From: an uncultured Lachnospiraceae bacterium
GTDB taxonomy: Bacteria; Bacillota; Clostridia; Lachnospirales; Lachnospiraceae
Direction of reading: 5' to 3'
Length of the DNA: 46,666 nucleotides
NCBI GenBank assembly: GCA_947564735.1
Contig: CANOEC010000031.1
Coordinates: 1-46,666 of the forward strand
Shown here piece after piece: positions 7,477-14,898 of this stretch; within the stretch, counting starts at the first letter, position 1, and every line of letters starts with the position of its first letter. The position numbers were made by a program, and so were the translations under genes. Below the pieces are notes generated by a model that searched no databases, was not told the origin of the DNA, and saw only the letters and a program-made list of their open reading frames with translations.

Positions 7477-8409
7477 CTATGACCGGATATTCAACTTGGC
7501 AAACAAATCTCCGAGACTGGTTCCAACACTCTGTCCAGAATCATACTGCTTCACGTCAATACTTTCCATCTCCTCCGCCTGCTGCTCTTCTACTGCTTTC
7601 ATGCTGAGCGAAATCTTTCCGTCATTCGTATTCAGAACTTTAACCTTAACTTTGTCGCCAACCTTAAGTACCTCTGAAGGCTTCTTAATTCTTCTTGCGC
7701 AAATCTGGGAAATGTGCACCAGACCGCTCAGACCGTCCTTCAAATCTATGAACGCGCCATAAGTCTGCAGACTTTCCACCGTGCCTTCCAAAACCGTTCC
7801 GGGCACAATCATCGCAACCTTGTGGTCATGTTCCTCCTTTGCCTTTTCCCTTAAAATTTCTCTTGCCGAGAGCACCAGCTTCTCCTTCTTAGCATCAACT
7901 GTAATCACCCTCACTTCCAGCGTATTTCCTTTGTACTCTTCCAGATTTTCCACATAGGAAAGGTCAAGATGGGATGCCGGAATAAATCCTCTGATACCCT
8001 CCAGATAAGCGACCACGCCGGCATTGACAACCTCGCTTACCTTAACGCTGACATTCTTTTTTTCCTCCATGTAATTCGCGAGCACCTCCCATGCAAGCAC
8101 AGCGTTCGCCTCTCTTCTGGAAAGAAGAATATTGCCCTGTCCGTCATCCGTCTTAACAACAGACGCCTCAATCACATCCCCTTCATGAACATCCGTCATC
8201 AACGAAAAATTGGGGTCATCACTCATATCCGAAGCCTTGATAATCCCCTGTGTATAATACTTGAGATCCAGCGTCACTTCCTCCTCATTCACGTCAATCA
8301 CGATCCCTTTGATTACATCGCCTTCATTGATTGTGCGGAAAGACGCTTCCAATTCTTTTTCGTAGTCCTTCATTGTTTCTTCCATAGTCGTTATCTCCAT
8401 ATTCATCAT
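7477..8409 (-). CDS. S1 RNA-binding domain protein (ribosomal protein S1-like)
   Basis: About 300 residues with three S1 (OB-fold) domains at roughly 28-98, 117-185 and 203-273. The third has the most typical sequence (GAFIDLKDGLSGLVHISQI). It probably binds mRNA and assists translation, like the short S1 homologues of Firmicutes. It is not fused to IspH, as some clostridial S1 proteins are. Four in-frame ATGs (8409, 8400, 8385, 8373) compete; 8385 (GGAG nine bases upstream) and 8373 (GGAAG) have the better ribosome sites, so the true start may lie 24-36 bases inside. An extended -10 and a structured leader lie upstream. Confidence 0.85.
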   Translation of the reverse strand: MMNMEITTMEETMKDYEKELEASFRTINEGDVIKGIVIDVNEEEVTLDLKYYTQGIIKASDMSDDPNFSLMTDVHEGDVIEASVVKTDDGQGNILLSRREANAVLAWEVLANYMEEKKNVSVKVSEVVNAGVVAYLEGIRGFIPASHLDLSYVENLEEYKGNTLEVRVITVDAKKEKLVLSAREILREKAKEEHDHKVAMIVPGTVLEGTVESLQTYGAFIDLKDGLSGLVHISQICARRIKKPSEVLKVGDKVKVKVLNTNDGKISLSMKAVEEQQAEEMESIDVKQYDSGQSVGTSLGDLFAKLNIRS

Positions 8410-8461
8410 TCCCGTGACAAGTGCCAGATAGATGCGTTGTCCGGGTATTTTGCTTTTTCAT

Positions 8462-8470
8462 AGTATAGCA
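8462..8470 (-). promoter_or_regulatory. Extended -10 promoter for the S1-domain gene
   Basis: The minus strand reads TGCTATACT, an extended -10 (TGn plus TATACT), about 53 bases before the first possible start. The -35 region is weak, as is common for extended -10 promoters. Confidence 0.5.
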
Positions 8471-8581
8471 CATTTTTGTGAGGGAAACCATATGAAGTTA
8501 TAAACGCAGTTTCGACCGAAAGAATTAATAAAAACCTTATTAATGACTTTAGTCAGTCAAACCAAATACAGCAATGATTTT

Positions 8582-8688
8582 GAAAAAAATTGAAAAGAAG
8601 GACTTCTTTGAGGCGGAAAATTCGTGTCGCCATACACCGGAAATGATTAGCACGAGATGCGAGAGCAGGCACGATTACCAAAGAAGTC
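8582..8688 (-). promoter_or_regulatory. Candidate structured leader or attenuator RNA
   Basis: On the minus strand GACTTCTTTG (8688-8679) pairs perfectly with CAAAGAAGTC (8610-8601), closing a domain of about 68 bases with internal complementarity (TCGTG with CACGA). The 3' arm can instead fold with the following CTTCTTT into a short A/T-rich hairpin ahead of seven Ts (8589-8583). Two exclusive folds before a T-run look like a riboswitch or attenuator. I recognise no known aptamer, and the alternative hairpin has only about six pairs. Confidence 0.35.
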
Positions 8689-8860
8689 AACCTGTTTCAT
8701 TAGTTTTCTTAAATGGAACTTAGGATGGTCCTGCATTTATTTTTCTACCTACACATTTCATAATGAAATATTATAATTCATGCGCAATATATAACATGAA
8801 ATCCGGATGATGCAGATGTCCCGCGGATAAAATATATGCGGTTCGGACATCTCCTTAGAA
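8689..8860. other. Intergenic stretch with one stem-loop (8815-8851)
   Basis: No gene is visible. GATGTCC pairs with GGACATC (8815-8821 and 8845-8851), with inner CCGC/GCGG pairing. There is no T-run beside it. A minus-strand TATAAT near 8771-8776 could be a -10 box for the leader at 8582-8688, though its -35 is poor. Confidence 0.35.
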
Positions 8861-8995
8861 TCATGCAAAGTATAAATCAAACGCATTTGCCCTCGCAACA
8901 TCAATCTGCTGCTGTATCAGCTCTTTAATGTTTAGGCTTGTGTCAAATAAAATATTTAAGATGCATTCTTTTTTGCTCGATTAATTCGCTGTAAT
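8861..8995 (-). pseudogene. Decayed 3' remnant of an unrecognised gene
   Basis: The minus-strand reading ending with TGA at 8861-8863 gives a protein-like tail (LNIKELIQQQIDVARANAF, then DLYFA). It joins upstream reading YYSELIEQK only through a one-base shift in an A6 run near 8972. The rest of the gene, up to about 9160, is not convincingly coding, and a perfect 8-bp hairpin ACTTGCAC/GTGCAAGT interrupts it near 8998-9021. I do not recognise the family. Confidence 0.3.
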
Positions 8996-9273
8996 ATACT
9001 TGCACAAAAAAGTGCAAGTAAAGAGAGCGAATTGCAAAGCTGTTCATACAACTGCTAGTCGCAATAGCAAGTGTAATTTCTTCCATAGCCGCTTTGATAC
9101 TCGCCCTCAAGTGAATTAAGAAATGGGGAAGGAAACTTCCCTCTCTTAAAAAGCTTATCACATTGATAAACTATTGTAAAACGAAAAAGACTTTTTTTGC
9201 GCCACTTTGTTGATTATTACAATCATCACATTTCTTTTGACTATACCAGAAATACGGAATACGATTTATGAGA

Positions 9274-9480
9274 CTAGAAGACCGGGTATCCTTGATTGGC
9301 AAAAGCGTCCCATTCGGAATCCGGATATATGTTTATGTATCCTGCAAAATTGCCTTGATATTCCGCAGCTAAAGCGATGGACTTACCCTGCGCTTGATGG
9401 GCATGCCGCATTTCATATTTGCCTATGTCTGAGTCCCAGCCTTGGACAATTTTTGCCTGCCTCTTTCTCAATTTATCCGC
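9274..9480 (-). pseudogene. Truncated GNAT acetyltransferase fragment
   Basis: The reading contains GKSIALAAEYQGNFAGYINI, then DAFANQGYP, which resembles the central strands of GNAT N-acetyltransferases. In that family the next segment would hold the acetyl-CoA-binding loop, but a stop follows two residues later. Both the N-terminus and the C-terminal half are missing. It lies just past the stop of the ABC-class ATPase, in a decayed region. Confidence 0.5.
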
Positions 9481-11198
9481 AGTCTGAACAATGCGCCAAT
9501 CAAATCTATTGGTCTTATCTGTTCCAACCATAGCGTAAATTGGTAATTCTCCGTTTGAATCTTATCAATTAAGGTTTCTTCGAATAATTCTGCCATCAGC
9601 TTTTCAGCCAAATGCAGATAATCCATCGGTTCATCAGTTTTTAGTGTAAAACATTGTACCAGCAAATAAGTCAGTGTATGAAGCTGTGCTTCGGAGTGCA
9701 GTGCGGTCAGCTTCGTCACATCGCTGGAATATTTGTCAATCTGAATATACCTTGTCCGGTCTACGGACACATATTGACAGACGTAAAAAGCTGAGCCTGT
9801 GTCCGGCGAACAAAATTTCCTGTTTTGAATCAGACAGTCCGCCTCAAAAGCCAAATTATGTAATTCCTTATTACCTGCCAGTTCTTTTGCCTGAGCGGTC
9901 ACATCGTGGATCTTGTAGTCTTCCATCATCAGACACAAATCGGCGTATTGCAGGTATTCCCCAGACCCGCCGATAACCAAAATCGTAGATATACCCATCT
10001 GTTTATATATACCGCACACTCTGTCGGTAAAGGGAATAATAGGCTCCTTTTTTACTAACTGGCGAATGACACTGTCCCGAATCATAAAATTGGTGGCGCT
10101 GGTGTCCTCATCTATTAAGAGCAGTCTGCTTCCTGCATAGATAGTCTCCAAAATATTGACTGCCTGTGACACACTTCCACTGGCATGTGTTGTTTCAAAC
10201 CGTCTAAAATCATTTCCCATCATACCGTTTTGGAAAAACAAGGATAAATCCGTCTCCTGAACAGTTCTGCCGTCTTCCGCATATATCTTGGTGCTGCTGG
10301 GAAGAGAAACAACATACTCCCTGCCGTCCCCCGGAATATGATGATAAATTCCTGTTTCTAAGGCATCTAACAGGGTACTTTTGCCGGAATATCCGCCACC
10401 GGTTATGACCGTAACTCCTTCCGGTATCGCCATGCCGGATATCCTGTAGCCATCTGCGAAGCAGACCTTTTTTTGCAAATTTTTTGGAGAAAGAAATGCC
10501 ACTGCATCCCGCATTGGCTTCGATGTCTCGCCTTGTCTTGGCAGGATGCTTCCATCTGCCACAAATGCAACAGCATGGTTTTTTACTAACCATTCCTTTA
10601 ATTCCACCTGATGCGCATAGGTTTTTACTTGCTCTGCAAATGCTTCATAGTCCAAAGTCTGTATTCCATGTTCTATCACCTCTAAAATATGCCGAATCGA
10701 CTTAAACGCACTCTTGGCATTTACTACAACGCCATTTATCAAAGGCATGAAAACAAGAATCCTCAATACATAGCCTGTTTTTTCTTCAGAATAGAGCAAA
10801 CCGCTCCTTCTTAGGATACATTCGTTAGTACGCTGGATTTCAAACCTTGCCTTTTCTCTGGAATCCTTGTGGTCGTTTTTTAATCCATCCGATACCTGTC
10901 TGATAAGCGGCGACAAACTTCGCAGCAGATAGTCTTCACAGGGAAGCTTATCCCTACTGTTGATTTTTATCAACTCTTCCGGAATATTAATCAGCAGGTT
11001 CATGCGTTCCGGATGACGCATTCCTGTGCCTGCAAAGCGAAAACGCAAATCATGAAAGGTATAGACTTTCTCATCTTCTATGGGTTGTCCGCTGCTGCTG
11101 ACGCTTTCGATATAAATATGTCTATCCACATACAGCCATCTCAGTTTCGCCTTGTTTTCGCCATGAAGGCCTATCAAAATACTTTTAAATTTGTTCAC
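9468..11198 (-). CDS. ABC-class predicted ATPase (PF09818-like)
   Basis: A 576-residue cytoplasmic protein with no membrane segments. A Walker A motif GGGYSGKST lies near residue 265, and the Walker B segment LLLIDEDTSATNFM follows about 90 residues later; this is the arrangement of the Predicted ATPase of the ABC class family. The biological role is unknown. The start is GTG at 11198 with AAGGAG eight bases upstream. Downstream lies a GNAT fragment; upstream lie a TTCG-hairpin repeat and a 23-codon mini-gene on the same strand, separated by a terminator. Confidence 0.85.
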   Translation of the reverse strand: MNKFKSILIGLHGENKAKLRWLYVDRHIYIESVSSSGQPIEDEKVYTFHDLRFRFAGTGMRHPERMNLLINIPEELIKINSRDKLPCEDYLLRSLSPLIRQVSDGLKNDHKDSREKARFEIQRTNECILRRSGLLYSEEKTGYVLRILVFMPLINGVVVNAKSAFKSIRHILEVIEHGIQTLDYEAFAEQVKTYAHQVELKEWLVKNHAVAFVADGSILPRQGETSKPMRDAVAFLSPKNLQKKVCFADGYRISGMAIPEGVTVITGGGYSGKSTLLDALETGIYHHIPGDGREYVVSLPSSTKIYAEDGRTVQETDLSLFFQNGMMGNDFRRFETTHASGSVSQAVNILETIYAGSRLLLIDEDTSATNFMIRDSVIRQLVKKEPIIPFTDRVCGIYKQMGISTILVIGGSGEYLQYADLCLMMEDYKIHDVTAQAKELAGNKELHNLAFEADCLIQNRKFCSPDTGSAFYVCQYVSVDRTRYIQIDKYSSDVTKLTALHSEAQLHTLTYLLVQCFTLKTDEPMDYLHLAEKLMAELFEETLIDKIQTENYQFTLWLEQIRPIDLIGALFRLRIN

Positions 11199-11303
11199 TC
11201 CACATTCTCCTTTTCTGCAAAATGGTAAATTACTCTAATAAGTTCCATAAATTCCGAATCAGGACAACCAGTGTACAACAAAAAGAAAAGCTGTAAAGTG
11301 AGC

Positions 11304-11427
11304 ACAAGAAAATCGCTTCGCGATTATCTTGGGAAGAATGCAGAGCATTCTTCCACGCCTTGGAGAAATTTCCTATTATAGAACAAAATGCCTTCGGCAT
11401 TATGTTCGGAAGAAATTTCCTAGAACA
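11304..11427. repeat. Modular TTCG-hairpin intergenic repeat, copy B
   Basis: Same order as copy A but with different stems: AATCGC/GCGATT (TTC loop), the constant ATCTTGG, GAAGAATGC/GCATTCTTC (AGA loop), the box GAAATTTCCTAT, then AATGCC/GGCATT (TTC loop) and another GAAATTTCCTA box. Stem changes relative to copies A and C keep pairing intact. Confidence 0.7.
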
Positions 11428-11428
11428 T

Positions 11429-11458
11429 AAAAAGACCGTGACTTGCAATGCCACGGTT
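11429..11458 (-). terminator. Terminator of the 23-codon mini-gene
   Basis: Minus strand: ACCGTG and CACGGT around an 11-base loop, then CTTTTT. It lies 36 bases past the small ORF stop. Confidence 0.7.
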
Positions 11459-11493
11459 TCCAATTGAACAGAATAGGACAAACAACCCAATTT

Positions 11494-11565
11494 CTATTTT
11501 TCAGCAGTCCGGAAGGCATTCAAAACGGCATATGCATTTTTTTGATCGTTACATCTGATTGTCAT
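11494..11565 (-). CDS. 23-residue small ORF with complete expression signals
   Basis: The peptide begins MTIRCNDQKNAYAV and ends NAFRTAEK. It is polar, with one cysteine and no hydrophobic segment, so it is unlikely to be a membrane toxin or a typical signal peptide precursor. The start ATG at 11565 has a perfect GGAGGT seven bases upstream. A TTGACA/TATCTT promoter with 17-bp spacing lies upstream and a terminator downstream, so this looks like a free-standing transcription unit. It may be a small protein, a leader peptide, or a small RNA with an ORF. I recognise no family. Confidence 0.5.
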   Translation of the reverse strand: MTIRCNDQKNAYAVLNAFRTAEK

Positions 11566-11600
11566 TTTTATTACCTCCAATCTGTATATTGTCTTCTATT

Positions 11601-11629
11601 AAGATACGGCAGGAAAACACAGTTGTCAA
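11601..11629 (-). promoter_or_regulatory. Promoter of the 23-codon mini-gene
   Basis: Minus strand: TTGACA (11624-11629), a 17-bp spacer, then TATCTT (11601-11606), 36 bases before the small ORF start. Confidence 0.65.
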
Positions 11630-11674
11630 GATAAATTTGAATTTGAGTTCCCCGAAATTTAATGTGAATTTTAT

Positions 11675-11703
11675 TGTAAAGACAGGCGCTTTTTTGTATA
11701 ATT
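11675..11703 (+). promoter_or_regulatory. Promoter upstream of the broken Rpn gene
   Basis: TTGTAA (11675-11680), a 17-bp spacer and a perfect TATAAT (11698-11703). It points at the Rpn-like pseudogene starting at 11770. Confidence 0.6.
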
Positions 11704-11769
11704 GAGGTGTGGCATGAGTAGGCTATATCGTATCTTTTGTCACAGATTTTAAGAAACCGAGGTGATAAG

Positions 11770-12502
11770 GTGCAGGACAATACAAAGCAGACACAGGAAG
11801 TTATGGCAAAGCGTACAGCAAAAATAGTGTATTCCTTGACCTTTTTCAAAATAAGAGTTACCTGTTAGAACTATATAAAACTCTTCACCCAGAGGACACC
11901 ACAGTGACAGAAGACTCATTGACCGATGTGACGATAGAAAATGTGTTGACCGACAATCTGTATAATGACTTAAGCTTTATTGCCAATAATAAGCTAATGA
12001 TTCTCATAGAAGCACAATCTATTTGGACATTGAATATCATAATACGGGCATTGCTGTATCTGGCACAGACCTACCATGATTATTTTGAACGCACAAACCA
12101 AAACTTATACAAACGCAAGAAAGTGAAAATGCCGAAGCCGGAATTATATGTGGTATATGTGGGCAATCATAAGAATATGCCCGATGAAATATCCCTGTCA
12201 AAAGAGTTTTTCGGTGGCGCTGATATTGCCATTGATGTAAAAGTCAAAGTTATTAGTGAGAGTGATACAGACAGTATCATCAATCAGTACATCATATTTT
12301 CAAAAGTGTATGATGAGGAAGAAGTTATGCGTTCTTATATCAAGAGTGAGCGTTATGAAGCAGAGCAAAACAAAGTTAAAGAAAAAGCAAGTCTTATGCT
12401 TAAAAATGGTAAAATCACAGTAGATGAAATGCCTATTTTTTCCCAGAATTATCTAGCGAAGATATCAGAAAGATTGAGGCAGAGATTATGCAGTTGGCAT
12501 AA
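11770..12502 (+). pseudogene. Broken Rpn-family (PD-(D/E)XK) nuclease gene
   Basis: Related to the Rpn recombination-promoting nuclease/putative transposase proteins abundant in Lachnospiraceae. The likely GTG start at 11770 reads VQDNTKQTQEVMAKRTAKIV and then hits a stop. The body continues in another frame (FLDLFQNKSYLLELYKTLHP), through the nuclease core LTDNLYNDLSFIANN and LMILIEAQS. A third lesion in the T6 run near 12440 shifts the reading away from the expected tail LSSEDIRKIEAEIMQLA, which stops at 12502. The segment IIFSKVYDEEEVMRSYIKSE also looks internally deleted relative to the family. The longest intact frame is 11904-12518. Frameshifts plus a deletion indicate a dead gene, although its promoter and terminator survive. 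Confidence 0.75.
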
Positions 12503-12535
12503 ACAAATATCAATTTAATATTAAAATAACAGCGT

Positions 12536-12579
12536 AAAGGCGCATGGAAACAGTAAATTGTAAACCATGTGCCTTTTTT
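12536..12579 (+). terminator. Terminator after the Rpn-like pseudogene
   Basis: A 12-bp stem AAAGGCGCATGG/CCATGTGCCTTT with one G-T pair and a 17-base loop, running into a T6 stretch. Confidence 0.8.
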
Positions 12580-12597
12580 GCGTCCAAAAGGAGGACC

Positions 12598-12798
12598 ATG
12601 AGCGATAATATTCAGACCAACACCACAGAGCGATTAGCACCTTGTTTGCAAAAGAAGATTGATAAAACAACCCATTTAGTCGAGGTACATTTTTCCGATA
12701 CAAGTACCCAAAGCGTGAAGAATAAATTAAAGCGTGTTATTCTTCATAATTTACAGCATGGAAAACAGAACAAACCAAGAAAAAGTGATGAAAAATAA
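12598..12798 (+). CDS. TnpW-like transposon-encoded protein
   Basis: A 66-residue protein whose middle (KIDKTTHLVEVHFSDTSTQS, then KNKLKRVILHN) resembles TnpW, a small protein of unknown function carried by conjugative and mobilisable elements in gut Firmicutes. The ATG at 12598 has a perfect AAGGAGG six bases upstream; a longer reading from 12544 starts inside the preceding terminator and is less likely. No transposase or recombinase is adjacent, so it is probably a residue of a lost mobile element. It ends 69 bp before the first clear CRISPR repeat. Confidence 0.65.
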   Translation: MSDNIQTNTTERLAPCLQKKIDKTTHLVEVHFSDTSTQSVKNKLKRVILHNLQHGKQNKPRKSDEK

Positions 12799-12801
12799 TG
12801 A

Positions 12802-12833
12802 ATACATCCTTGAAAAGTCGCAACAGGAGTGAC
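12802..12833. repeat. Degenerate terminal CRISPR repeat
   Basis: The last eight bases (GGAGTGAC) match the repeat exactly and the preceding bases partly. The remaining half has decayed. It is exactly one spacer length (34 bp) from the next repeat, as expected for an old trailer repeat. Confidence 0.5.
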
Positions 12834-12867
12834 GGCGGTATATATTTTTAAAGAAATGGAGTCCGTG

Positions 12868-13365
12868 ATTTCAATCCACACTCCCACAAAGGGAGTAACC
12901 AGAACAGCCGCTCCCGTTATCGGATATTTTTGCAATTTCAATCCACACTCCCACAAAGGGAGTGACTAGGAGGGGCATCACCGACGATCATGATCGTGCT
13001 ATTTCAATCCACACTCCCACAAAGGGAGTGACGCGAAAGTACGGTTATGTCGTTTGCATGGGATTTAATTTCAATCCACACTCCCACAAAGGGAGTGACG
13101 AAGATTTTTATATTGTAGGTGCTGATGCAGTGCATTTCAATCCACACTCCCACAAAGGGAGTGACTGTTATTACAGGTTCATCCCCCTGCGGCTCGTGGT
13201 ATTTCAATCCACACTCCCACAAAGGGAGTGACCCTTCACTGATATACGGTTCTGACAGATCTATCCAATTTCAATCCACACTCCCACAAAGGGAGTGACC
13301 AGCTTTACCGTAAACCTCTCATTCGGATCCACGATTTCAATCCACACTCCCACAAAGGGAGTGAC
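12868..13365 (-). CRISPR. Type I-C CRISPR array, 8 repeats and 7 spacers
   Basis: The 32-bp repeats start at 12868, 12935, 13001, 13068, 13134, 13201, 13268 and 13334. On the plus strand each begins ATTTCAATCC and ends GGGAGTGAC. Read on the minus strand they end GTGGATTGAAAT, the usual 3' end of type I-C repeats, with the inner palindrome ACTCCC/GGGAGT. Spacers are 34-35 bp. Seven repeats are identical; the leader-distal one at 12868 has GTAAC for GTGAC. Transcription is therefore minus-strand from the cas2 side, and the newest spacer should be 13300-13333. Several spacers are open in at least one frame (13300-13333 reads VDPNERFTVKL), as expected for phage-gene targets, but targets cannot be identified here. 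Confidence 0.97.
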
Positions 13366-13529
13366 AGCAAAAATCACCTAAAACTATAAGTATAAAGATT
13401 TTTGTTTAGGCAATACTTACAATACCAGCACTGCCTGCTATATATCAATATAAATTTTATCGTACGATAACACCTTTTATGTGGTGCGAACCTCCCCACA
13501 TATTATGTGAGATTTCTCTTCGCACCAAC
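13366..13529 (-). promoter_or_regulatory. CRISPR leader
   Basis: A-T-rich leader between cas2 and the array. It starts three bases past the cas2 stop with a 9-bp stem TGGTGCGAA/TTCGCACCA (13482-13527) holding an inner CACAT-ATT-ATGTG hairpin. A perfect 14-bp palindrome TTATCGTACGATAA (13457-13470) follows. A weak promoter (TTGCCT then TTATAG or TATACT) is possible next to the first repeat. The palindrome could be an integration-factor or regulator site. Confidence 0.75.
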
Positions 13530-13820
13530 TCATATCAAGAGAACCCCCTCGGCTTCATAAGTTGCCTTCGTACCAAAATGCTCCACTTTGGTCTGATAAT
13601 TATTTCCCAGATAATAAAATCGCAGACTATCCTCTTTGTCATTAATTAAAGAAACCAACCGAGCCTTTAACTGTAATAATTGTGATGCATCTAATACACA
13701 CTCAAATACCGAATTTTGAACTCTTTGTCCATAATTGACACATTCTTTTGCAACTTTACGAAGACGGCTCTTTCCTGCTGCACTCTGCGTAGAAACATCA
13801 TATGTAATTAATACCAACAT
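13530..13820 (-). CDS. cas2: CRISPR-associated endoribonuclease/integrase subunit Cas2
   Basis: A 96-residue ferredoxin-fold protein starting MLVLITYDVST, where the aspartate is the conserved Cas2 metal residue. It forms the adaptation complex with Cas1 and captures new spacers. The start is eight bases past the cas1 stop, with AGGTG just before it. It is the last gene of the cas operon, directly followed by the leader. Confidence 0.97.
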   Translation of the reverse strand: MLVLITYDVSTQSAAGKSRLRKVAKECVNYGQRVQNSVFECVLDASQLLQLKARLVSLINDKEDSLRFYYLGNNYQTKVEHFGTKATYEAEGVLLI

Positions 13821-13828
13821 TCAAACAC

Positions 13829-14860
13829 CTACTTCCATAAAAAGGGCGGATACTCGTCCACATCGCCCCGAACCGCTCTTGCCAGCAAAAGGGCTTGTAT
13901 ATAGGGAACCAGCCCCCACTCAATCTTTTCCTTTAAAAACGGATGCGTTAATGTTTCCTTCTTATGCTTCTGCCATGCACCAAAGAATACTTTTCTACCA
14001 TCGTCATTTAAGAGAACTGCTCCGTCTTTTTGTTTTTCAAAATGTATCGTTTGTATTGCTTTCGTGTTTACCAATGTTAAGACAAACCGATCAACTAAAA
14101 TTGGTCTCAGTTCCTCCATCAAATCGAGTGCCAGAGACTTACGCCCCGGTCTGTCGCCATGCATAAAACCTACGTATGGATCAAGCCCAACACTTGATAA
14201 TGCATTTGCACAATCACCTGCAAGGATTGTATATGCAAATGATAATATTGCATTGATATTGTCAAGCGGAGGTCTGCGATTTCTTGTTGTAAATGCAAAG
14301 TCCTCTTTCTGATTTAATATCATATCATTAAAGACAGAAAAATATTGTTCCGCTGCTTTCCCTTCGATTCCACGCAATACTTCCAGTCCGGAAACAGCAT
14401 CTATTTTGGGCAGTGTATCATATAAAACATTTGATATAGTCTTCAGTTTCTCTGCGTCCACACGATATGCGTGATCACGCAAGGTCCGTTCTATGCTCCA
14501 CCGGCTATTAAAGACTTTTCCGACAATCATATTTTTTGCATAAACAATACTCCTACTATCATCATCTGATATCCGATACTGTTCTTTCCTAAGCAGCACA
14601 TTTCCATATTCTTTTCCGACCACTCTGGCTAAAAAGGATCCTCTCGGAGAGAAAAAGCTCATTCCAATCTTCCGCTCCGCACAGGCACCCATCAAAGCCG
14701 GACTAGCCCCTTTATAGGTGAAGCATATAATGTTTTCTAATGTATGAAGCGGAAATCTGCCCAATGTTTTCTCGCCATCCTGTATGACAATATTTTCTCC
14801 GTCAAGCGTTAAATAACAATTTTCTGTCAGAACATACAAAGTATTTAATAATTTACGCAC
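13829..14860 (-). CDS. cas1: CRISPR-associated integrase Cas1 (type I-C)
   Basis: A 343-residue spacer integrase. The catalytic glutamate lies in GIEGKAAEQYF, and the catalytic histidine in FMHGDRPGRKSLALDLMEE, which also holds the acidic residues. All expected active-site positions are present, so adaptation should work. It starts at GTG 14860 with TAGGAG seven bases upstream. It lies 38 bp after cas4 and 8 bp before cas2, as in the standard I-C order. Confidence 0.97.
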   Translation of the reverse strand: MRKLLNTLYVLTENCYLTLDGENIVIQDGEKTLGRFPLHTLENIICFTYKGASPALMGACAERKIGMSFFSPRGSFLARVVGKEYGNVLLRKEQYRISDDDSRSIVYAKNMIVGKVFNSRWSIERTLRDHAYRVDAEKLKTISNVLYDTLPKIDAVSGLEVLRGIEGKAAEQYFSVFNDMILNQKEDFAFTTRNRRPPLDNINAILSFAYTILAGDCANALSSVGLDPYVGFMHGDRPGRKSLALDLMEELRPILVDRFVLTLVNTKAIQTIHFEKQKDGAVLLNDDGRKVFFGAWQKHKKETLTHPFLKEKIEWGLVPYIQALLLARAVRGDVDEYPPFLWK

Positions 14861-14898
14861 ATCACCACTCCTACTAAAATCTACAAATGTACCTGTCC

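Noticed and set aside
8815-8851. Stem-loop as a terminator
   Set aside because: No T-run on either strand.
11571-11849. 92-codon minus-strand reading
   Set aside because: It runs antisense to the Rpn promoter and leader and has no ribosome site; the 23-codon ORF with full signals explains the region better.
12744-13231. Open readings across the CRISPR array (plus and minus strand), with repeated VTPFVGVWIEI-like peptides
   Set aside because: They are translations of the CRISPR repeats, a known source of false proteins, with no ribosome site or homology.
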